Source: JAICKM01 sp035693165
GTDB lineage: Bacteria > Chloroflexota > Chloroflexia > QHBQ01 > JAICKM01
DNA length: 12,573 nucleotides
Reading direction: 5' to 3'
NCBI GenBank assembly: GCA_035693165.1
Contig: DASSGZ010000621.1
Span: forward strand, 1 to 12,573
Both the position numbers and the translations under genes were made by a program. Shown here piece by piece: positions 1 through 6,779 of the stretch. Under the pieces are notes generated by a model. That model was not told the DNA's origin and searched no databases. It was given only the letters and a program-made list of their open reading frames with translations. Each line of letters begins with the position of its first letter. The stretch's first letter is position 1.

Positions 1-160
1 CGCTCTGTACGACGCGCGCCGCCCCCTTACCTTCCGCCACCAACTGGTCGATGCGCGTCGCGCGCACCTTGACCAGCGAGAACTCCCCGGCCACAAAAAA
101 GCCGTTGGCCGCCACCAGGGCAAACACCGCCAACAGCCCCCACAAGACTTCGATATTCAT
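1..160 (-). CDS. HlyC/CorC-family (DUF21/CNNM) membrane protein, N-terminal part
   Basis: Only the first 53 codons are in the window; the gene runs off the left edge. The peptide opens MNIEVLWGLLAVFALVAANG and continues FFVAGEFSLVKVRATRIDQL, a first transmembrane helix followed by the N-x-F-F-V-A-x-E-F-x-L-V-x-V-R signature of the DUF21/CNNM domain. In this family the membrane domain is normally followed by CBS and CorC_HlyC domains; members are implicated in divalent cation (Mg2+/Co2+) efflux or transport and are often misnamed hemolysins. The ATG at 160 is preceded by a plausible AAAGG/GGAG ribosome binding site. It lies about 325 bp downstream of the deacetylase gene and is probably not functionally part of the polysaccharide operon. 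Family assignment is firm from the signature, but the downstream domains cannot be seen. Confidence 0.85.
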   Translation of the reverse strand, partial: MNIEVLWGLLAVFALVAANGFFVAGEFSLVKVRATRIDQLVAEGKGAARVVQS

Positions 161-485
161 ATACCTTTATTCTCCACGAGCGCCAGGACGCCGGCCCCAG
201 GCGGGCCGCCGGCAGGCGCAATACCCCTATCTAAAACGTATGACCGATTCTACCGGATTTATATGGGCAAGGCAACCGGACCTGACCGGTGAGTCGGACG
301 AGGATGCACACCGCAGAGACGCAGAGAACGCAGAGAATTTTATGGGTTGTAATCAGGAGTCGGAGATAGATACCAGCGGGGTAGCGCGCCGATCCATACC
401 TGCAACGCAGGACACACAGGAAGAAAGATCACCGAGCGCACTCATTTCAATGATCTCTGCGGTGCAAATAAACGGATGCCGCGGG
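161..485. other. Intergenic gap of about 325 bp, no gene seen
   Basis: This is the only gene-free stretch longer than 300 bp. It is visibly less GC-rich than the flanking genes and no frame in it looks coding on either strand. It holds a repeat element (309-464) and a weak 5-bp hairpin (stem cctgc/gcagg with loop aac, 399-411) with no T-run, so no convincing intrinsic terminator for the operon. A promoter for the DUF21 gene at 160 is expected here, but I could not place a clear -35/-10 pair. Confidence 0.7.
309..464. repeat. Short inverted-repeat element with 'cgcagaga' tandem units
   Basis: An 11-bp sequence caccgcagaga (309-319) recurs as its exact reverse complement, tctctgcggtg, at 454-464, bracketing about 134 bp. 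The left end also carries three direct copies of cgcagaga (312-319, 320-327, 329-336). An inner 6-bp inverted pair agatca/tgatct lies at 426-431 and 451-456. The motif resembles dispersed intergenic repeats that I recall from Chloroflexota, cyanobacterial and other environmental genomes. The enclosed DNA has no transposase, so a small non-autonomous element or two facing copies of a dispersed repeat both fit. The right arm begins 22 bp past the deacetylase stop and could affect transcript ends. Confidence 0.55.
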
Positions 486-1277
486 TCACGCGGCGCGGGC
501 GGGGGCGCGCAGGCGGGCCCGGCGCACGAACCGGCGGGTCCAGTAGAACAGCCCGCTGGTGCGCAGGCGCAACTGCGGCACCGTGAACACCGAGCCGTCG
601 ATGCGCGCCAGGTGGTAACGGCTGTGCGGGTGGTGGTAGCCGCCGCAGGCGCCCCAGTAGCCCGCCTCGCGCACCTGGGCCTGGATGGCGGGGGTCAGGG
701 CCACGTAGGGATAGGCGAACCACTCCACCGGGCGGCCCAGCATACTCTGCAGCGTGGCCCGCGATCCGGCGATCTCGCGCTGGGCCTGGTCGGGCGGCAG
801 GGTGGGCAGCACCGGGTGGGTCAGGGTATGCGCGCCGACGACAAAGCCCGCCGCGGCCAGGTCGCGCAGTTGCCCGGCGTTGAGCAGGCGCACGGGCGGC
901 AGCGCCCCGCCGGCGCCCGGCATGTGCCACGAGCGCGTGCGGCCCACCAGCCCGGCCACGATGAACAGGGTGGCCGTGAAGTCGAACTCCTGCAAGACCG
1001 GCAGGGCGTAGTCAACGAAGTCGCGGGTGCCGTCGTCGAAGGTGAGCACGAGGCGCCGCCCGTGCGGCGCGCTGCCGCCGTCGAGCCCGGCCACGACATC
1101 GTGCAGCGTGCCGGGCCGGTAGCCGCGCCGCGTGAAATCGGCCAGCACCGCGCGCAGCCGGCTCTGTGTGACGGCGTAGGGCGGCAGGGCCGCCGTGTCG
1201 TCGGGCAGCACCTCGTGGAACATCAGGATGGGCGTCCATCCGCGGATCTGGTCCCAGGTCGGCATCGGCGCTCCCAT
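486..1277 (-). CDS. Polysaccharide deacetylase (NodB homology domain, CE4)
   Basis: The 263-residue product is a NodB-fold, metal-dependent deacetylase expected to remove N- or O-acetyl groups from a glycan. Visible motifs: PILMFHE near residue 16, LTFDDG at 78-83 (catalytic base D81, metal ligand D82), GAHTLTHP at 148-155 (metal ligands H150 and H154), FAYPY at 187-191 and YWGAC at 207-211. No signal peptide or transmembrane helix is seen, so it may act in the cytoplasm on a lipid-linked or nascent glycan, as ArnD-type enzymes do, rather than outside like PgaB; that is inference. The tail (residues 245-263) is Arg/Ala-rich. The start ATG overlaps the stop of the preceding glycosyltransferase by one base (TGATG), implying translational coupling; a second ATG at codon 5 is possible. 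It is the last gene of the operon. The exact substrate is unknown. Confidence 0.9.
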   Translation of the reverse strand: MGAPMPTWDQIRGWTPILMFHEVLPDDTAALPPYAVTQSRLRAVLADFTRRGYRPGTLHDVVAGLDGGSAPHGRRLVLTFDDGTRDFVDYALPVLQEFDFTATLFIVAGLVGRTRSWHMPGAGGALPPVRLLNAGQLRDLAAAGFVVGAHTLTHPVLPTLPPDQAQREIAGSRATLQSMLGRPVEWFAYPYVALTPAIQAQVREAGYWGACGGYHHPHSRYHLARIDGSVFTVPQLRLRTSGLFYWTRRFVRRARLRAPARAA

Positions 1278-2296
1278 CAGGCGGCGGGGTGGGTGGCGCC
1301 GGCCCCGGTGGCCACCGGCGCGGCCTCGCGCACCCCGGTCCAGAACTGCTCGCGGCCCAGCGTCCGGCTGAGCGCGAGCCAGTAGACAAGGTTGTAGATG
1401 GCGCTGTAGGCGGCGAAGGCGGGGCGCTGCTTGCCCGCACGATAGGCTGCCTGCCCGAACCCGTGCAGCAGGCCGATGAGCGGGATCTCCAGCCAGGGGT
1501 AGGCGCTGCAGAGCCGCACCAGCGTCCGGTTGGGCCGGCGGCGGTTATGGAACCAGCGAAACACATCGCTGCGCAACTGGTGGTGGCCCTGCTCCCAGCC
1601 CAGCTTCACATCGGCCTGGCCGTAGATGCGCGCGTTGCGCACCCAGCCGCCGAACTGGTGCCGCCCCAGGTGCAGGCTGTCGGCGTGCACGCGGTAGTAG
1701 AAGCTGGCCCCCGCCGCGGCCAGCCGGTAGCCCAGCTCCACGTCCTCGGTGCGCACCAGCGTGGTGTTGTAGCCGCCGATGGCGTGGAAGAGGCCCAGCG
1801 AGACCGAGCAATTGCCGCTGAAGAAGTCGCGCGGCCCCGGCATGCGCGCGCCGCTGTCGAGTTGGGCGTAGTGGCGGGCCATCTGCGCGTCTTCCCAGGC
1901 CACCCAGGGTTCGGCGCGCCGGCCCGGCACGGTCAGGTGGCCGATGACCACGGCGTCGGGGTCGCGCTGATGCACCAGCGCGTGCTCGGCGATCAGTTCG
2001 GGCGCGGCGATCATATCGTCGTCGAGAAACAGCAGGGCGCGCCCGGTCGCCACCTGGGCGCCGTTGTTGCGCGCGGTCGCCGCGCCGTTCTGCCGCTGGA
2101 AGAGGCAGCGCATCTGGCGCGGGCGCGGCCCGCTGCCGGTTTCCAGGTATTCGCGGGTGCCGTCGGACGAGCCGTCGTCCACGATGATCAACTCCCAGCG
2201 GTCCGCGGGGTAGTTTTGCGCGGCCAGGCTCGCCAGCAGCGCGGGCAGATAGGCGCGGCGGTTATGGGTCGGCACGATAACGCTGAGGTCCTGCAT
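1277..2296 (-). CDS. Family 2 glycosyltransferase (soluble GT-A)
   Basis: The 339-residue inverting GT-A glycosyltransferase adds a sugar from a nucleotide-sugar donor to the growing glycan. Motifs: LSVIVPTHNRR near the N-terminus, IIVDDGSSDGT at 37-47 (nucleotide-binding D40/D41), FLDDDM at 90-95 (metal-binding DxD position) and TEDVELGYRL at 183-192 (acceptor/catalytic ED plus the E-L-G-R-L pattern). After residue 240 comes a mostly helical tail with amphipathic stretches but no clear transmembrane anchor. I start it at the ATG at 2296 because AGGAG lies 5 bp upstream (complement of 2302-2306). The open frame extends to 2413 but that part overlaps the upstream gene by 77 bp and looks non-coding. 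Its stop overlaps the deacetylase start. Donor and acceptor cannot be told from sequence. Confidence 0.9.
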   Translation of the reverse strand: MQDLSVIVPTHNRRAYLPALLASLAAQNYPADRWELIIVDDGSSDGTREYLETGSGPRPRQMRCLFQRQNGAATARNNGAQVATGRALLFLDDDMIAAPELIAEHALVHQRDPDAVVIGHLTVPGRRAEPWVAWEDAQMARHYAQLDSGARMPGPRDFFSGNCSVSLGLFHAIGGYNTTLVRTEDVELGYRLAAAGASFYYRVHADSLHLGRHQFGGWVRNARIYGQADVKLGWEQGHHQLRSDVFRWFHNRRRPNRTLVRLCSAYPWLEIPLIGLLHGFGQAAYRAGKQRPAFAAYSAIYNLVYWLALSRTLGREQFWTGVREAAPVATGAGATHPAA

Positions 2297-2336
2297 GATG
2301 GCTCCTGATCCAGAGACAGCGGCGCACCGCTGTTCG

Positions 2337-3584
2337 CTATTTGGTTCCGGTGATGGTCGTCCGCTCGGTGCGGACCCAGCCACGCGGCCCGCGCCCAAGC
2401 AACATGGCTCCATAGATGCGCAATTTCCAGATCATGAACAGCGGGGTGGCCAGCAAGTAGAGATAAGCGCGCCGGTCGGCGCCGCTGATCAGCAGGCCCG
2501 CCACCACGTAGATCGCCGCGCCGGCGAGCGACAGCGCCCAGCCGGTCAGCACCAGGCCGGGCCAGCCGCCCACGAGCCAACCCAGCGCCGCGTTCAGCAG
2601 CAGCAGGCCGAGCGGCACCCCGACCAGGATCGCCAGCGGCGGGGTGAACAAATCCATGGCCCAGTCGAGCTTGGCGACGGAGCGCTCGCGCAGGAACTCG
2701 CGCAGCAGGCGCGGGCCGTCGCGGCGCACCAGGGCAAAGCGGCCCCCCTCCCAACGCATCCGCTGCGAGCGCGCCTGCTCGGCGGTTTGCGGCACCTGGG
2801 CGTAGAGCACCGCGCCCGGCACCGGCTCGACGCGGATGCCCGCCCGCAGCAACGTGGTCGTGAACTCGATGTCCTCGGCCAGCGAATAGGCGCTCCACCC
2901 GAATTGCTCGACGACCCGGCGGGCGAAGCACATGCCGTTGCCCTTGAGCAGCGTCGTGGCGCCCCAGGTCTGCCGGGCCAGCGGACGCAGGCGGTTGAAC
3001 AGCAGCAGCGCGCAATAGAGCAGCGCCGTGCGCCAGTTGTGGAAGGGATCGAGCACGTTGTACTGGCCTTGCAGCGCCAGGCTCCCGGCTTGCAACCGGG
3101 CATCCATCTGGCGCAAAAACGCCGGGTCGGCCAGCGTATCGGCGTCGAACACGACGACGGCATCGGTCCATCCCGCGTCCTCGGCCAGCAACCGGCCCAG
3201 CGCCCACTCCAGCGCGTAGCCCTTGCCGCGCTGCTCGGCGTCGGTGCGCTCGTAGACGCCGGCCCCCGCCGCGCGAACGAGGTCCGCCGTATCGTCGGTG
3301 CAGTTGTCGGCGATCACGAGCACGCGCATCTGATCGCGCGGGTAGTCGAAGGCAGTCAGGCTGCGCAGGCACTCGCCAATGACCAGCGCCTCGTTGTGGG
3401 CGGGCACCAGGATCGTGAAGCGGGTGCGCGGCTCGGCGGGCGGGATGCGCGGGACCTCGCGCAGCCGGGCCAGCAGTGCGCTGCCCGTCATAAACACGAG
3501 GTACGCGGCCAGCAGCAGCCAGATCGCCAGCAGCGGCGCCTGCAGCAGGCCCGTGGCCCAGAGTACGATGGCGGTGAAAGTCAT
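2337..3584 (-). CDS. Membrane-bound family 2 glycosyltransferase (synthase-like)
   Basis: The 415-residue protein has an N-terminal hydrophobic region (about 5-37), a cytoplasmic GT-A domain and about three C-terminal membrane segments (roughly 312-335, 343-367 and 371-395). GT motifs: ILVPAHNE at 58-65, ADNCTDDT at 92-99, VFDADT at 145-150 (DxD), the ED of SLAEDIEF at 237-238, and QRMRW at 274-278. A D, DxD, ED, QxxRW set with flanking helices is the layout of processive beta-glycan synthases (cellulose synthase, PgaC/IcaA, hyaluronan synthase) and of single-transfer relatives. The ATG overlaps the stop of the GT4 gene by 4 bp (ATGA). A deacetylase two genes downstream makes an N-acetylhexosamine product attractive but unproven. 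It could equally be a non-processive transferase to a lipid or protein acceptor. Confidence 0.9.
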   Translation of the reverse strand: MTFTAIVLWATGLLQAPLLAIWLLLAAYLVFMTGSALLARLREVPRIPPAEPRTRFTILVPAHNEALVIGECLRSLTAFDYPRDQMRVLVIADNCTDDTADLVRAAGAGVYERTDAEQRGKGYALEWALGRLLAEDAGWTDAVVVFDADTLADPAFLRQMDARLQAGSLALQGQYNVLDPFHNWRTALLYCALLLFNRLRPLARQTWGATTLLKGNGMCFARRVVEQFGWSAYSLAEDIEFTTTLLRAGIRVEPVPGAVLYAQVPQTAEQARSQRMRWEGGRFALVRRDGPRLLREFLRERSVAKLDWAMDLFTPPLAILVGVPLGLLLLNAALGWLVGGWPGLVLTGWALSLAGAAIYVVAGLLISGADRRAYLYLLATPLFMIWKLRIYGAMLLGRGPRGWVRTERTTITGTK

Positions 3585-4753
3585 CCAGTCCTCCGTTGGG
3601 GCGGCGTGGCCGGGTTGCGGGCGCTGCCGGCGGGGGCGCCCTGGCTCCGCGCGGCCCGCACATCCTCGACCACCTGCACCATCTCGCGCAGGTAGGTGTC
3701 CAGGTTCAGGTGATCCTCGACCACGGCGCGCGCCCGCCCGCCCAGGCGCGCCGCCAGGGCCGGGTCGGCCAGCAGGCGGTTCAGCGCGGCGGCCATCGCC
3801 GGCGTGTCGCCCGGCGGCACGTAGAGGCCGGTGACGCCCTCTTCCACAATATCAAGCTGCCCGCGCGTGCGGGTGATCACCACCGGGGTGCCGCAGGCCA
3901 GCGCCTCGTAGGCCACCAGCGAGCCAGCCTGGAAATCCACGTCGAACAGCGGCAGGGCCACGGCGCGCGCCCGGCGGTAGAGGGCGCGCAGTTGCAACGG
4001 CTTCAGCGACACGCGCTGCACGTTGGCCGGCAGCGGCACGTCCTCGGCGGTGTTCTTGCGCTTCGACCAGGGGCTGGCCGCCGCAATCACGACGCGGGTC
4101 TCCGCCGGCAGGTGGGGTACGGCGTTAATCAGCGTCTGGTAGTCGCGGAACTCCAGTCCCGCGCTGGCGATGACCGGCACATCCGGCGGCAGGTCCAGCC
4201 CCACCTCGCACAGCAATTCCACGTCGCGGGCGGCCTCCTCGGCCGATTGGGCAGGCCGCCAGAAGGCGCTGTCCGCCGGGTGCAGCACCAGGGCCACCTG
4301 GTCGGGCCGCAAGCCCAGTTTGTGGAAGGCGACCTGCTGCTGGGCGCTGCTGTAGCAGATGGTGCGGTCGATATGCGTCTGCACGCGCAGGACCCGGAAG
4401 AACGGCTGCTTTTTGCCGGGGCTGAGGTAGTGCGAGATCATCACATGGCCGCGCCGCGTGCCCGTAAACTTGAACAGCAGGCCCAGGATCAGCCCGGCGG
4501 CTTCCTGGTCGGTCAGGATCACATCATAGCTGCCGCGCTGCGCCCACGCCTGCAGCGCCATCGCCAGGGCGTGCCCGCCGGCGCGCTGGGCCAGGCGATA
4601 ACCGCGTCCCGGCGCCGCGGGCGGCGTGTGCAGGGCCGCGTTCAGGCGGTCGCGCAACTCGAAGTAGTCGCGGCGTGGGGCTTCCCCCGCGGCGATGGCC
4701 GCGGCCAGGCCGGGGCGTGGCGCCGACGACACCAGGACGGCTATCCGGCTCAT
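3581..4753 (-). CDS. Family 4 (GT-B) glycosyltransferase
   Basis: The 390-residue protein has the GT-B fold of retaining GT4 enzymes. The N-terminal half (MSRIAVLVSS...) carries the acceptor side. The C-terminal half has ASAGLEFRDYQTLI at 197-210, a basic donor-phosphate loop around SPWSKRK (227-233), and the donor pocket FQAGSLVAYEALACGTPVV at 274-292 followed by GQLDIVEEGVTGLYVPPGD. In the usual E-x7-E motif the first Glu is replaced by Gln (Q275), while E283 is kept; Gln here is seen in some GT4 subgroups, so the enzyme may well be active. I start at the ATG at 4753, with GGGAGGAG ending 8 bp upstream; the frame is open to 4897 but that part overlaps the methyltransferase gene. It ends in ATGA overlap with the membrane GT2. 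Confidence 0.88.
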   Translation of the reverse strand: MSRIAVLVSSAPRPGLAAAIAAGEAPRRDYFELRDRLNAALHTPPAAPGRGYRLAQRAGGHALAMALQAWAQRGSYDVILTDQEAAGLILGLLFKFTGTRRGHVMISHYLSPGKKQPFFRVLRVQTHIDRTICYSSAQQQVAFHKLGLRPDQVALVLHPADSAFWRPAQSAEEAARDVELLCEVGLDLPPDVPVIASAGLEFRDYQTLINAVPHLPAETRVVIAAASPWSKRKNTAEDVPLPANVQRVSLKPLQLRALYRRARAVALPLFDVDFQAGSLVAYEALACGTPVVITRTRGQLDIVEEGVTGLYVPPGDTPAMAAALNRLLADPALAARLGGRARAVVEDHLNLDTYLREMVQVVEDVRAARSQGAPAGSARNPATPPQRRTG

Positions 4754-4773
4754 CTGTCCATCTCCTCCCACGG

Positions 4774-5505
4774 CTAAACCGCCGTCGCCCGGACGACCAG
4801 GAAGTGGCCTTCGGTGGGCCGCCCCCAGATCCGGTCGCTGAGACTGCACAGCACATAGGCCACCGGCGAGACGGCGCGATAGAGCCGGCCCCGGCACTCG
4901 CGGCGCAGCGCCCAGGCGAACAGCCGGTGCGACAGCGGCGAACAGCAGACGTAAATCGAGTCGGCCAGCAGAAAATCCGCCTGCTCCAGGTGCTGTTCCA
5001 GCGTCAGCCGCGTGTGCGAATCGCGCGACCCATAGGTGTCGCGGTAGAGCCGGCGCACCTCGGGGGCGCTCTCGCGATAGGACAGGCTGGGCACCGACAA
5101 CAGCAAATGCCCGCCCAGGCGGGTCACGCGCCGCAACTCCTGCAGGAACGCATCCGGGTCCTTGCTGTGCTCGAACGCGGCCAGGCTGACCACCTGGTGG
5201 AACATGGCGTTGGCGAAGGGCAGGCGGACGGTGCGGCGCAGGCTGCGCGGCAGGTCCACCCGGCTGACCACGCAGCCTGTCTTTTCCAACTGCTCCAGCC
5301 CGGCGGGCACGCCCGAGGTCAGGGCCAGGATCTGCTGCTCGCGGGCGGGCGCCAGCCAGTCGCGCAGCACCGCGTCTTGCAGCCCGCGGATGAAACCGGG
5401 CTGGAGATGCGGCGCCACAAGGGGGCCGTGCAGATCGGTCACGGTGTGGACCGCGGGTGGTAACGAACTAGGATCAGCGGTGCGCACATGTTGCACTGCG
5501 ATCAT
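4774..5505 (-). CDS. Class I SAM-dependent methyltransferase-like protein
   Basis: The 243-residue product matches the middle and end of the Methyltransf_11 fold: LPFANAMFHQVVSLAAFEHS at 95-114, then FLQELRRVTRLGGHLLLSVP at 120-139, the usual strand 4, helix and strand 5 with the R-L-G-G turn. The first motif is unusual: where class I enzymes have D-x-G-x-G-x-G, this one reads QQILALTSGVPAGLEQL (57-73), lacking the acidic and most glycine residues, so SAM binding is uncertain. A role in methylating a sugar of the polysaccharide is inferred from its neighbours only. The ATG at 5505 sits only 2 bp after GAGGAG; the in-frame GTG at 5496 (codon 4) has a longer 11-bp spacing and could be the real start. 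The GT4 gene follows after 20 bp. Confidence 0.75.
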   Translation of the reverse strand: MIAVQHVRTADPSSLPPAVHTVTDLHGPLVAPHLQPGFIRGLQDAVLRDWLAPAREQQILALTSGVPAGLEQLEKTGCVVSRVDLPRSLRRTVRLPFANAMFHQVVSLAAFEHSKDPDAFLQELRRVTRLGGHLLLSVPSLSYRESAPEVRRLYRDTYGSRDSHTRLTLEQHLEQADFLLADSIYVCCSPLSHRLFAWALRRECRGRLYRAVSPVAYVLCSLSDRIWGRPTEGHFLVVRATAV

Positions 5506-5554
5506 TGCTCCTCTCTTGCCTATTCTTCCTCAGCAGTTCATCACTGCCTACCTA

Positions 5555-5627
5555 TCACTCTGAGCGCAGTGAAGAGTCTCGGCTTGTGCGCCCAGGAGAC
5601 GGAGATTCTTCGCTGCGCTCAGAATGA
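5555..5627. repeat. Dispersed palindromic repeat ('SERSEESP'-type) in the operon
   Basis: Two 26-base arms (5555-5580 and 5602-5627) are reverse complements at 23 of 26 positions, separated by a 21-base loop. The core is ctgagcgcag and its partner ctgcgctcag. All three mismatches are transitions that can be accommodated as G-U pairs on one RNA strand. Read on the minus strand it gives the familiar spurious peptide CHSERSEESP, a hallmark of a widespread intergenic repeat in environmental bacterial genomes. It fills most of the 140-bp gap between the GNAT and methyltransferase genes, starting 18 bp past the GNAT stop. The RNA hairpin would be strong but has no U-tract, so it could stabilise, process or attenuate the mRNA rather than terminate it cleanly. 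Confidence 0.8.
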
Positions 5628-5645
5628 CAGGTCTCTGCGTAATTA

Positions 5646-6779
5646 TCAGGCCGCCGCCTGGCGGCCCGCGCGAGCGCGGACCAGGCGCGCGCGGTGGTGC
5701 AGCCCCCGCGCGGCCTCTTCGACCAGCGGCAGCCAGCGCCGGCGATACATTGTGACGCGCAGGTTGGCACGCAGGTGCCCGCCGAAGTGGCGCTTGTAGT
5801 CGTGATCGCCGCGCAGCAGATCGACGCTCTGCCGGCCCGCGGCGATGGCGGCGGCGATGGTGTCGGCCAGCAGGCAGACGCCCAGGCTGTAGGACGCGAA
5901 GCGCGGGTCCGGGTTCAGGCCCAGTTGGTAGTAATAGGTCACGTCGCCCTGGTGGAAGTTGTAGATCACTCCGCCGCAGGTGCCGTCGGCGGCGCGGACC
6001 ACGCGCAGATCGAGTTTGTCGCGCTCGGCCAGCAGAGCGGCGAGCTTGCGGTGCAGCGCCTGCCGCCGTGCGTCCGGGAACCCGCCGCCCGACGGGTCGG
6101 CGGCCCAGCGCGCCTGGTGGTAGTCAAATAGCAGGTTCATCGCCGCATCGCGGGCCGCCGGGTCGCGCACGTCCACCGGGACGATGGTCAGGCCGTCGTC
6201 GCGCAGCTTGCGCAGCTTGCGCCGGATCTGCTGGCGACTGTTGGCGCTCAGCCCGGCCAGGTAGTCGTCGAAGGTGGGGGCCAGGGACAGGCGCCGGCAG
6301 AGTTCGCCGCTCTCCACGCGCACCGCCCAGCCGCGCGTTGCCGCCGCCTGACGGTAGTGCGCCTCGCTCAGCGGGCCGGGCATGCAGTTGCGCAAGTCGA
6401 TCATGCTCCAGCCGGGGCGGCGGCCCAGGTAGCCAAGCAGCGCCGTCCAGACCGCGCCCTCGGCGCCGCGGGCGGTCGCCAGGCCCCAGTAGTCGGCCAG
6501 CGGATAGCCGCCCGGCCCGCAGCCCAGCACTTCGAGCGCGCCCAGCACGCGCAGGTGGGGCGCCCGCGCCAGCGGCAGCACGGCCACCAGCGCGCCTGCC
6601 TCGTCGCGCACGGTCAGCACCAGCGGGTGCTTGCCCGGCACGGCGCCCGCCCAGGTCGCGGCGGTCCAGGCCCAATCGGCGAACACCGACGCGGTGTCCG
6701 CCCCGGCCACCAGGGCATCCCACTCGCCGCGCAGGGCCAGCAAGTCACGATACGAAACGCACTCGGCGACGTGGTACAC
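5646..6779 (-). CDS. GNAT acyltransferase of the CelD/FemAB-like (Acetyltransf_6) type
   Basis: With the chosen start this is a 377-residue protein with two GNAT-like halves, as in CelD/BcsL and FemAB-related proteins found in polysaccharide loci. Visible features: an N-terminal E-W-D-A-L segment (19-23) and SVFADWAWTAATW (31-43); the basic helix SANSRQQIRRKLRKL (178-192); YHQARW (220-225); the substrate/CoA-side strand with YYYQLGLNPDPRFASYSLG (282-300); and LRGDHDYKRHFGG (322-334), the family's C-terminal signature. Likely role: acyl transfer to a sugar of the polysaccharide. I start at the GTG at 6779 because AGGAGG lies 9 bp upstream; an in-frame ATG at 6806 has no ribosome binding site. 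The start overlaps the preceding ligase-like gene by 35 bp. Substrate is unknown. Confidence 0.85.
   Translation of the reverse strand: MYHVAECVSYRDLLALRGEWDALVAGADTASVFADWAWTAATWAGAVPGKHPLVLTVRDEAGALVAVLPLARAPHLRVLGALEVLGCGPGGYPLADYWGLATARGAEGAVWTALLGYLGRRPGWSMIDLRNCMPGPLSEAHYRQAAATRGWAVRVESGELCRRLSLAPTFDDYLAGLSANSRQQIRRKLRKLRDDGLTIVPVDVRDPAARDAAMNLLFDYHQARWAADPSGGGFPDARRQALHRKLAALLAERDKLDLRVVRAADGTCGGVIYNFHQGDVTYYYQLGLNPDPRFASYSLGVCLLADTIAAAIAAGRQSVDLLRGDHDYKRHFGGHLRANLRVTMYRRRWLPLVEEAARGLHHRARLVRARAGRQAAA

Noticed and set aside
312..336. Possible CRISPR or satellite array
   Set aside because: Only three 8-bp units with at most one base between them, no spacers and no cas genes.
399..411. 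Intrinsic terminator after the deacetylase gene
   Set aside because: The stem is 5 bp, lies about 75 bp past the stop and has no T-run.
51..1385. Long plus-strand open frame opposite the deacetylase
   Set aside because: Antisense shadow of GC-rich coding DNA: low-complexity Arg/Ala/Gly/Gln composition, no domain, and the opposite strand has clear NodB motifs.
2297..2413. N-terminal extension of the soluble GT2
   Set aside because: It overlaps the upstream membrane GT2 gene, is not similar to GT2 N-termini, and the internal ATG at 2296 has AGGAG at 5 bp.
5555..5770. 71-codon minus-strand frame containing SERSEESP
   Set aside because: It is the translation of the palindromic repeat plus the shadow of the GNAT 3' end; peptides of this kind are well-known false genes.
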